This document shows positions 57,274 to 64,000 of a DNA stretch of 64,000 bases, in pieces (positions within the stretch are counted from its first letter, which is position 1; the number at the start of each line of letters is the position of its first letter). The stretch is from Actinobacillus delphinicola (GTDB lineage: Bacteria; Pseudomonadota; Gammaproteobacteria; Enterobacterales; Pasteurellaceae). The position numbers were made by a program, and so were the translations under genes. The notes under the pieces are model-generated. The model was not told the DNA's origin. It saw nothing but the letters and a program-made list of their open reading frames with translations, and made no database searches. The DNA is taken from assembly GCF_900638385.1 (NCBI RefSeq), contig NZ_LR134510.1, positions 1,612,001 through 1,676,000 of the forward strand, in the 5' to 3' direction.

Positions 57274-57289
57274 AAGCCTAATTAGGCTT
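57274..57289. terminator. Short inverted repeat between convergent cueR and rapZ
   Basis: AAGCCT AATT AGGCTT, overlapping the last codons of rapZ; a weak shared terminator. Confidence 0.45.
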
Positions 57290-58145
57290 TCTTATTCTGA
57301 TGTTCCAATGCTGCATGTTGAACTTTAACGTGTTTTCCTAAGGCTTTGAAATAATCGCCAAGTTTTTCTGCTAAATAAACAGAACGGTGTTTTCCACCAG
57401 TACAACCAATAGCAATGGTTAAATAGCTACGGTTATTGGCTTCGAGCATTGGTAACCATTCTGTTAAGTATGCTTCTGTTTTATGTAGAAATTCTTGTAC
57501 TTCAGTTTGAGCGGCTAAATAATCCTGTACTTCTTTTTCCAAGCCTGTGTGTGGACGTAATTCTGGAATCCAATGTGGATTAGGAAGAAAACGAGCATCA
57601 AAAACGTAATCAGCATCTAAAGGAAGTCCATATTTAAAGCCGAAAGATTGAACGATAATTTTAAGCTCTTTATCGTCTTTTCCTACGGCAAATAGACGTA
57701 ATTGACTAGCTAATTCATGCACGGATAATTTAGATGTATCAATGATTAAATTCGCTTGTTCACGAAGGGGCAGGAGATAGGCATACTCCTGATCGATAGC
57801 ATTTTCAAGCGATAAATCTTGGGCTTGTGAAAGCGGATGACTACGGCGAGAGTCGCTATAACGGCGAATGAGTACATTACGATCACTATCTAAAAAGACA
57901 ATATGGATATGATTTTTCTGCTCAAGCTGTTTAATCATTTCCGTGAGGGTATCTGGACAACGAGGTAAATTGCGAATATCTAAACTGATAGCTACAGATT
58001 TTTGGCTTTTGCCTAACATATCTACAAGTTGTGGCAAAAGATCAAGAGGGAGGTTATCAACGCAGTAATAGCCGATATCTTCTAAGGCACGCAGTGCAAT
58101 AGATTTTCCTGCACCAGAACGACCGCTAACAATAATGATGTTCAT
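57282..58145 (-). CDS. rapZ: RNase adapter protein RapZ
   Basis: P-loop protein that presents small RNA GlmZ to RNase E and so tunes GlmS synthesis. The 287-residue protein has Walker [11 protein letters not shown] near the N-terminus and the C-terminal domain with [14 protein letters not shown] and a basic tail. It follows ptsN in the lpt operon by 23 bases, as in enteric bacteria, but the NPr gene that normally follows is absent. Confidence 0.94.
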   Translation of the reverse strand: MNIIIVSGRSGAGKSIALRALEDIGYYCVDNLPLDLLPQLVDMLGKSQKSVAISLDIRNLPRCPDTLTEMIKQLEQKNHIHIVFLDSDRNVLIRRYSDSRRSHPLSQAQDLSLENAIDQEYAYLLPLREQANLIIDTSKLSVHELASQLRLFAVGKDDKELKIIVQSFGFKYGLPLDADYVFDARFLPNPHWIPELRPHTGLEKEVQDYLAAQTEVQEFLHKTEAYLTEWLPMLEANNRSYLTIAIGCTGGKHRSVYLAEKLGDYFKALGKHVKVQHAALEHQNKKA

Positions 58146-58168
58146 TTTCTCCCTCCGTTAATTTAAAT

Positions 58169-58753
58169 TTAGTTTAACGTCTCAGTTTCTTCAGTAGTAT
58201 CTTGATTTTCTTCTTCCAAATCTGGATCGAAAGTAGCTTGTTCTAGATACTGAATATCACTTTCTTTGAAGGCTTGCCAGATTTCTTCTGCACTTTGAGC
58301 TGCACGTAGTTTTTTACATAGGGTTTTATCAACTAAACGTTTTGCAATTTCTTGTAACTTTGTTGAAAATTCTGCGCACATTTCATTTGGAATAAGAATA
58401 GCGAGAATTAAATCTACATCACGATGATCAGGTGCATCATAATCTACACCGCTTGTTAATTGTAAAAATGCAGCGAGTGGCTTTGTTCCTTGCGGCAAGC
58501 GACCTTTAGGCATGGCAATACCATTACCTAATGCTGAATTACCAATTTTTTCACGCGTAAAAAGGCAATCTGTACAACAAATTTCTTTTTCTTTAACGAT
58601 ATCATCTTCTTGGCATTCAGATTCTTCATGCTCAACGGGAATATCCGCTTCTGGTGCAAGAATTTGTCCAATAATTTCAAAAGTCCGTTTTTTACTCGCA
58701 CAAGTAATCCCTTGGCGGATATTCTCTAAAGTTAATAATTGTGTAAATAACAA
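58169..58753 (-). CDS. ptsN: EIIA-Ntr family protein PtsN lacking the phospho-histidine
   Basis: The nitrogen PTS IIA fold is clear (SKKRTFEIIG, EKIGNSALGNGIAMP, AKRLVDKTLCKKLRAAQSAE), but the histidine of the PHG active loop is lysine 83 (IAMPKGRL), so phosphate cannot be accepted there. An extra segment before the loop holds four cysteines (C47, C59, C60, C63), and the C-terminus is long and acidic. The start is TTG at 58753, 15 bases after the lptB stop; homology to the PtsN N-terminus supports it. A dephospho-like, locked signalling role (for example toward KdpD or TrkA) is inference. Confidence 0.85.
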   Translation of the reverse strand: MLFTQLLTLENIRQGITCASKKRTFEIIGQILAPEADIPVEHEESECQEDDIVKEKEICCTDCLFTREKIGNSALGNGIAMPKGRLPQGTKPLAAFLQLTSGVDYDAPDHRDVDLILAILIPNEMCAEFSTKLQEIAKRLVDKTLCKKLRAAQSAEEIWQAFKESDIQYLEQATFDPDLEEENQDTTEETETLN

Positions 58754-58768
58754 AATAAAGTTCTCTAA

Positions 58769-59494
58769 TTAAAGTTTAAACTGTTCACCAAGGTAAACAC
58801 GTTTCACGTGTTCATTATTTAAAATTTCATCCGGTGTACCAGTTGCGATCATTTTCCCTGCACTCACAATATAGGCACGCTCACAAACGTCTAGTGTTTC
58901 GCGTACATTATGGTCAGTAATTAAAACGCCTAATCCACGATTACGTAGATCGAGGATAATTTTTTTAATATCAATAACAGAAATTGGGTCAACCCCTGCA
59001 AAAGGTTCATCTAGCAAGATAAATTTAGGATCGGCTGCTAAAGCACGGGCAATTTCGACACGGCGACGTTCCCCCCCTGAAAGGGATTGACCTAAGCTAT
59101 CACGGATATGCCCGATATTAAATTCTTCAATAAGATCATCAGCTTTTTTACGACGCTCTTCAAGGGTCAATTCTTTACGAATTTCAAGAACGGCCATGAG
59201 ATTATCATATACAGAAAGGTGACGGAAAATAGAGGCCTCTTGGGGTAAATAACCTAAACCTTTTTGCGCACGTTTAAACATAGGAAGTTGGCTTAAATCT
59301 TCATTATCAATAAAGATTTTTCCCGCATCGTTATTAACGAGTCCCACAACCATGTAGAAAGAAGTCGTTTTACCAGCGCCATTAGGTCCGAGTAAGCCAA
59401 CAATTTCATTAGAATGAACATTAAAACTTACATCAGAAACAACCTGACGTCCTTTATAACTTTTGGCTAAATGTTGTGCCGAAAGAGTAGCCAT
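58769..59494 (-). CDS. lptB: LPS export ABC ATPase LptB
   Basis: Cytoplasmic ATPase that with LptF and LptG extracts lipopolysaccharide from the inner membrane. The 241-residue protein has Walker [16 protein letters not shown]-loop [10 protein letters not shown], signature [16 protein letters not shown], Walker [14 protein letters not shown] and the switch His in [11 protein letters not shown]. It is cotranscribed with lptC and lptA upstream and ptsN downstream. Confidence 0.97.
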   Translation of the reverse strand: MATLSAQHLAKSYKGRQVVSDVSFNVHSNEIVGLLGPNGAGKTTSFYMVVGLVNNDAGKIFIDNEDLSQLPMFKRAQKGLGYLPQEASIFRHLSVYDNLMAVLEIRKELTLEERRKKADDLIEEFNIGHIRDSLGQSLSGGERRRVEIARALAADPKFILLDEPFAGVDPISVIDIKKIILDLRNRGLGVLITDHNVRETLDVCERAYIVSAGKMIATGTPDEILNNEHVKRVYLGEQFKL

Positions 59495-59508
59495 AGATAA
59501 TTCCTTGC

Positions 59509-60213
59509 TTATTTTTGTTGGGATGAGGTAGTTTGCATTGTTGTCGTGGTTTGCATAGGCAATGTGGACTGCTCATCCATTTTTTGCTCATTATGTAATT
59601 TTTGCACATCTTCTGTTTGAGTGAGAGGGGCACGAGTATTGAAATTGATAACAGGTGCGTCTTCCTCTTTAACTTGGTGAGCATGCGCATTTTTCGCATC
59701 ATCTAATTGTGATGGAATTAAAATTGTACGAACACGACGTTGAGTTGAACCATCAGCTTTGAGTTGTTGATCTTTCACATCGTAAGTGATTTTACGTCCT
59801 TCAATTTGACTTTCTGCTTGACGTAGCTTAGCGTGTCCGATAAGGGTAATAAATTCTGTTTTTAGATCGTAATGTACAAAATCAGCCGACCCTTTTACGA
59901 CCTTACCATCATCAAGTGTTTGTTGAAAATAAACAGGTGAACCATAGGCATCTAATGTTTCACTTTTCTTTTTGTCTTTAGGACGTGTGACAATCACTTT
60001 ATGGGCTTTTATTTGGATTGAACCTTGCGTGATATAAACATTTTTTGTAAATACTGCCTGTGATGATGCCAAATTTAATGATTGCTTATCGGAAAGCACA
60101 TTAATTGGTTGACGGGTATCATCCTTTAATGCAAAAGCTTGAGGAGCCATTGCTAAAATTGTTGTTGCTAATACCAGCGGTAAGAGAATAGATTTACGGT
60201 TGTTTAAATTCAT
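59509..60213 (-). CDS. lptA: LPS transport periplasmic protein LptA
   Basis: Periplasmic bridge of beta-jellyroll units that carries lipopolysaccharide to the outer membrane. The 234-residue protein has a signal peptide (cut near AFA at about 28), the OstA-like domain with [18 protein letters not shown] and [15 protein letters not shown], and a C-terminal Gln/Thr-rich tail of about 60 residues not found in E. coli LptA (185 residues). It overlaps the lptC stop by 20 bases. Confidence 0.92.
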   Translation of the reverse strand: MNLNNRKSILLPLVLATTILAMAPQAFALKDDTRQPINVLSDKQSLNLASSQAVFTKNVYITQGSIQIKAHKVIVTRPKDKKKSETLDAYGSPVYFQQTLDDGKVVKGSADFVHYDLKTEFITLIGHAKLRQAESQIEGRKITYDVKDQQLKADGSTQRRVRTILIPSQLDDAKNAHAHQVKEEDAPVINFNTRAPLTQTEDVQKLHNEQKMDEQSTLPMQTTTTMQTTSSQQK

Positions 60214-60775
60214 AATGGGTATCTACTTGATTTTCTAAGGTAATTTGTTGTTGTTTAAAATTCCCTGACATAGTTCGCCCAACAGCACTAAGTTGTGGAC
60301 CAGTAATGGTTGTTATATTTGGTGATTGATAGTCACCATTTTTAAGATTGACAAACGCTTTTTCAGTAGTTAGCGTTTTGACTACTGGATCGGGCTGTAA
60401 GTTAAGTACACGTACATCTTTATCTAAGGTGACAATATCATCTTTTAAATCAGCATTTTTAGCAGTAATTTGCCATGCTGGTACTACGTTGGTGGCATTG
60501 TCACTAAATAATATGAGATCAGGGGACTGAAATTGAGTGAGCCCAGCTTCTTGGTAATAGATAACTTTGGGCGCTGTCGCTTCATAATCTTTATCGCCAT
60601 TTTTATTAAAAGCGAGGGTCTGCATATTTTCACCAATGTAAGTTGGTGTACTCAATTCTCCTTTTTTATCAGACAAGATAAGTGACTGAGGGTTCGCTAA
60701 TTGATTGAGATGATAAAACCATCCAAAAACGATAGCGGCAATAATACCTAAAAAAATTGTCCAACGTGTGTTCAT
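60194..60775 (-). CDS. lptC: LPS export inner-membrane protein LptC
   Basis: Bitopic membrane protein that passes lipopolysaccharide from LptBFG to LptA. From 60775 the product has 193 residues: one N-terminal helix (TIFLGIIAAIVFGWFY) and the periplasmic jellyroll. The frame is open to 60865, but the upstream part would add a second hydrophobic stretch not typical of the family. The operon order lptC-lptA-lptB-ptsN-rapZ lacks the kdsC that precedes lptC in E. coli. Confidence 0.88.
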   Translation of the reverse strand: MNTRWTIFLGIIAAIVFGWFYHLNQLANPQSLILSDKKGELSTPTYIGENMQTLAFNKNGDKDYEATAPKVIYYQEAGLTQFQSPDLILFSDNATNVVPAWQITAKNADLKDDIVTLDKDVRVLNLQPDPVVKTLTTEKAFVNLKNGDYQSPNITTITGPQLSAVGRTMSGNFKQQQITLENQVDTHYEFKQP

Positions 60776-60973
60776 AAAAAATACCAACAAAAAAATTAGT
60801 AAAATTATACCATATATTTTATGCCAAACCGTATAAATAAAGGAGAACGACCAAAAACTCCCCAAATTTTTATCTGGGAATTAACGGTTCTTAGAGAAAG
60901 GGGCTTATTCTATAAAATAAATTGCTTATCGGATAGTGGGTAAAAGGATTTTATTGCGACAAAAAAGAAGAAA

Positions 60974-61015
60974 TACGCCCCAAAAATCATAAAAAATTAT
61001 GATTTTTGGGGCGTG
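60974..61015. repeat. GGGGCGTG palindrome, copy 11
   Basis: ACGCCCCAAAAATCATAA pairs with TTATGATTTTTGGGGCGT. Almost the same core as copy 1. Just after the aminotransferase stop, on the minus strand, so it probably terminates that gene. Confidence 0.85.
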
Positions 61016-61019
61016 ATTA

Positions 61020-62210
61020 TTATAAAACGGACACGATACTTTGGCAGAGATAATCAATATTTTCTGGTGTAATGCCTGCAACATTAATGCGTCCTGAACG
61101 CACGATATAGATCGCAAATTCTTCTTTTAAACGCTCAACCTGTTCAGGGGATAATCCACTAAAAGAGAACATTCCGTTTTGTTCAAGAATGAAATCAAAG
61201 TTTTCTTGCGCACCATAATGTGCTAATCCTGTAACAAGTTGTTGGCGCATTGCTTTAATGCGATCTCGCATGGCATTAAGCTCATTTTCCCAAAGTTGGC
61301 GACGAGTAGGATCGGAAAGAATGAGTTTGACACAGGCAGCGCCATGATAAGGTGGGTTAGAATAAAGCGTACGGATAATTCGTTTTACTTGGCTTTGAGC
61401 GCGTTGAGCAATTTCTGCATTTTCAGCTACGAGTGTAAATGCACCAACTCGTTCATTATAAAGTCCGAAATTCTTAGAATACGAACTTGCAACAAGCAAT
61501 TCTTTATGACATTTTGCAAAACAACGCAAACCGATTGCATCTTCTTCAAGCCCATTCGCTAAACCTTGATAAGCAAAGTCAAAAACAGGTAACCAACCTT
61601 TTTCTGCAGAAAGGGTAGCAAGTTGCTGCCACTGTTCAGGCGTTGGGTCAATTCCCGTTGGATTATGGCAACAACCGTGGAATAGCACAGCATCGCCAGG
61701 TTGTGCATGGCTAAGGTCGGCAAGCATATTATCCCAGTCTAAACAGTGGTTTTGGGCATCGTAGTAGCGATATTCTGCAATCTCAATACCTGCTGCTGCA
61801 AAAATAGCAAGATGGTTTGGCCAAGTTGGATGGCTTATCCAAATTTTTTTGACAGGTGTTTGGCTTTTCAAAAATTCGGCTGCAATGCGTAAAGCACCTG
61901 TTCCTCCCACAGATTGGGAAGTTTTAGCTCGTGCGGATTGAATAATTTCAGCATGCTCTCCAAATAAAAGTGTTTGGGTCAGAATATCGTATTGTGGAAG
62001 CCCGTCTATTGGTAAATAGCTTTTAGTTGTTTCATCTGCTAAAAGTTCGGTTTCCGCCTGTTTAACACTATTTAAAATAGGCGTGTTACCGTTATTATCT
62101 TTGTAAACTCCGATTCCAAGATTAATTTTGTTAGGACGTGGATCGGTTTTAAATGCTTCGGCGAGTCCTAAAATCGGATCTGCAGGTGCAGCAATAATAT
62201 TTTCAAACAT
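61020..62210 (-). CDS. aspC: Aspartate/aromatic aminotransferase
   Basis: PLP enzyme of fold type I, class I, that interconverts aspartate or aromatic amino acids with their keto acids. From 62210 it has 396 residues, as E. coli AspC. Visible are [10 protein letters not shown], the Asn/Asp contacts in [15 protein letters not shown] and [11 protein letters not shown], the Schiff-base lysine in [15 protein letters not shown], and the carboxylate-binding Arg in [13 protein letters not shown]. AspC versus TyrB cannot be settled by eye. Confidence 0.92.
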   Translation of the reverse strand: MFENIIAAPADPILGLAEAFKTDPRPNKINLGIGVYKDNNGNTPILNSVKQAETELLADETTKSYLPIDGLPQYDILTQTLLFGEHAEIIQSARAKTSQSVGGTGALRIAAEFLKSQTPVKKIWISHPTWPNHLAIFAAAGIEIAEYRYYDAQNHCLDWDNMLADLSHAQPGDAVLFHGCCHNPTGIDPTPEQWQQLATLSAEKGWLPVFDFAYQGLANGLEEDAIGLRCFAKCHKELLVASSYSKNFGLYNERVGAFTLVAENAEIAQRAQSQVKRIIRTLYSNPPYHGAACVKLILSDPTRRQLWENELNAMRDRIKAMRQQLVTGLAHYGAQENFDFILEQNGMFSFSGLSPEQVERLKEEFAIYIVRSGRINVAGITPENIDYLCQSIVSVL

Positions 62211-62246
62211 AGGCATTCTCACTTCGTATTATTAAATAAAAGATAT

Positions 62247-62286
62247 AAAATGCGGTATTTTTCAAAAACAAAAAATACCGCATTTT
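62247..62286 (-). terminator. Terminator of the tautomerase-like gene
   Basis: AAAATGCGGTATTTTT pairs with AAAAATACCGCATTTT. The ATGCGGT arms resemble a changed Haemophilus uptake signal pair. Confidence 0.75.
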
Positions 62287-62691
<405 letters not shown>

Positions 62692-62804
62692 TTATTATAT
62701 TACGTTGAAATAACGTTCTTTTATTAAAACGGGGCATAGTGACTTTGTCAAGTTATGCGCTCTCAAATTTAATGTGATTAGATCATATCTATTTTATTTA
62801 CAGA

Positions 62805-62831
62805 AAAAATCCCATCACGAGGATGGGATTT
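62805..62831 (-). terminator. Terminator of lpdA
   Basis: AAATCCCATC/GATGGGATTT stem; on the minus strand followed by a T run. Confidence 0.85.
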
Positions 62832-62852
62832 GTTTATTCAATAAGCACTAGC

Positions 62853-64000
62853 TTATTTCTTTTTCGCTTTTGCATTTGGTAAGTCAGTTACAGAACCTTC
62901 AAATACTTCTGCCGCTAAACCGATTGATTCGTAAAGAGTAGGGTGAGCGTGGATAGTTAACGCTAAATCTTCAGCATCACAACCCATTTCGATTGCTAAA
63001 CCGATTTCACCTAATAATTCACCACCGTTAGTACCCACAATAGCACCACCGATAATGCGGTGAGAATCTTTATCGAAGATAAGTTTAGTCATACCTTCTG
63101 AGCAGTCAGATGCGATTGCACGACCTGATGCAGCCCATGGGAATTTAGCCACTTCGTAGTTGATGTTTTCTGCTTTACATTCTTTTTCAGTTTTACCAAC
63201 CCATGCAACTTCTGGCTCAGTATAAGCGATAGATGGGATAGTTTTTGGATCGAAGAAGTGTTTTAATCCTGCGATAACTTCAGCAGCTACGTGACCTTCA
63301 TGAACACCTTTGTGAGCAAGCATTGGTTGACCAACGATATCACCGATAGCGAAGATGTGAGGTACGTTTGTACGCATTTGTTTATCAGTACGGATGAAAC
63401 CACGTTCATCAACGTTTACGCCTGCTTTTTCTGCAGAGATAAGTTTACCATTTGGTGTACGACCGATAGCAACAAGTACTGCGTCATAAACGCGAGTATC
63501 AACACCATTTTTGCCTTCCATAGATACATGGATACCGTCTTCTTTTGCTTCAACTGCAGTTACTTTAGTTTCTAAAAGAAGGGTAAATTTATCTTTGATT
63601 TGTTTAGTGAATAGTTGAACAACGTCTTTATCCGCAGCAGGGATAACTTGATCGAACATTTCAACTACTTCGATTTGAGAACCTAGTGCATGGTAAACAG
63701 TACCCATTTCTAAACCGATGATACCACCGCCCATGATAAGAAGTTTCTTAGGAACTTCTTTTAAGCGAAGTGCGTCTGTTGAATCCCAGATACGTGGATC
63801 TTCATGTGGAATGAATGGTAATTGGATTGGGCGTGAACCAGCAGCGATGATTGCGTTATCAAAAGTAACTTTAGTTTCGCCTTCTGGGCTAGTTACGATC
63901 ATGCTGTTTGCGCTATCAAAGTTTGCATAACCATTGATCACTTGAACTTTACGCATTTTAGCCATACCAGCTAAACCGCCAGTTAATTGACCGATTACTT
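62853..64000 (-). CDS. lpdA: Dihydrolipoyl dehydrogenase (E3), C-terminal part
   Basis: FAD enzyme that reoxidises dihydrolipoamide in the pyruvate and 2-oxoglutarate dehydrogenase complexes. The 5' end, with the redox-active CxxxxC, lies beyond 64000; the frame is open across the window edge. Visible are the NAD-binding loop LLIMGGGIIGLEMGTVYHAL, the FAD segment HIFAIGDIVGQPMLAHK, and the C-terminal catalytic HAHPTLYES. Near identity to E. coli Lpd in these blocks. It is expected to follow aceE-aceF upstream, outside the window. Confidence 0.96.
   Translation of the reverse strand, partial: VIGQLTGGLAGMAKMRKVQVINGYANFDSANSMIVTSPEGETKVTFDNAIIAAGSRPIQLPFIPHEDPRIWDSTDALRLKEVPKKLLIMGGGIIGLEMGTVYHALGSQIEVVEMFDQVIPAADKDVVQLFTKQIKDKFTLLLETKVTAVEAKEDGIHVSMEGKNGVDTRVYDAVLVAIGRTPNGKLISAEKAGVNVDERGFIRTDKQMRTNVPHIFAIGDIVGQPMLAHKGVHEGHVAAEVIAGLKHFFDPKTIPSIAYTEPEVAWVGKTEKECKAENINYEVAKFPWAASGRAIASDCSEGMTKLIFDKDSHRIIGGAIVGTNGGELLGEIGLAIEMGCDAEDLALTIHAHPTLYESIGLAAEVFEGSVTDLPNAKAKKK

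Overview
The window looks like a piece of chromosome from a member of the Pasteurellaceae (gamma-Proteobacteria), close to Haemophilus, Aggregatibacter or Actinobacillus. The evidence is an AT-rich composition, proteins that read closely to Haemophilus influenzae and Escherichia coli orthologues (GlyQ/GlyS, MukFEB, XerD, RdgC, PykA, SbcB, HtpX, LpdA), an OapA opacity-associated protein beside EpmB, and an lptCAB-ptsN-rapZ cluster without rpoN. I cannot name the species: neither common Pasteurellaceae uptake signal dialect is frequent here. Instead a family of palindromic elements with CACGCCCC/GGGGCGTG arms recurs at gene ends, 11 full, degenerate or half copies in 64 kb.

Layout. 1-4.6 kb: end of a ketoacyl synthase that resembles aryl-polyene cluster enzymes, a YidE-type transporter, a small secreted excalibur protein, glnA and tRNA-Ile2(CAU). 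4.6-7.4 kb: variable patch next to the tRNA with a frameshifted KAP NTPase, a truncated antitoxin and a helical-repeat protein. 7.5-16.7 kb: oapA, epmB, glyS, an AT-rich membrane-protein insertion, glyQ, a nitroreductase and a glnE reduced to its C-terminal adenylyltransferase half. 16.8-25.9 kb: an ascorbate-type PTS (IIB-IIC-IIA), pykA, a convergent type II restriction-modification pair inserted before xerD, an MFS transporter and rdgC. 26-32.6 kb: mukF-mukE-mukB, with a perfect matS-like site inside mukB. 32.6-43.3 kb: a defence-type island (Mrr endonuclease, retron reverse transcriptase with a small membrane protein and a structured upstream RNA region, zeta-type toxin, OB-fold lipoprotein, and an operon of three different dynamin-like GTPases). 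43.4-64 kb: housekeeping genes (DMT transporter, sbcB, Sel1 protein, dinB, htpX, an epmC broken by an in-frame TGA, matP, TerB-like protein, ppnN, Lon-like ycbZ, priC, prmB, cueR, rapZ-ptsN-lptB-lptA-lptC, aspC-type aminotransferase, tautomerase-like protein, partial lpdA).

How the genes fit together. Chromosome organisation is strongly represented: MukBEF, MatP with a matS site, XerD, RdgC, SbcB, PriC and DinB. Nitrogen control appears simplified: GlnA keeps its adenylylation tyrosine, but GlnE lacks the deadenylylation half, and PtsN has lysine in place of its phospho-histidine. EF-P modification also appears partly lost (epmB intact, epmC interrupted). The strongest candidates for a system worth study are the retron and the three-GTPase operon in the mukB-to-sbcB island.
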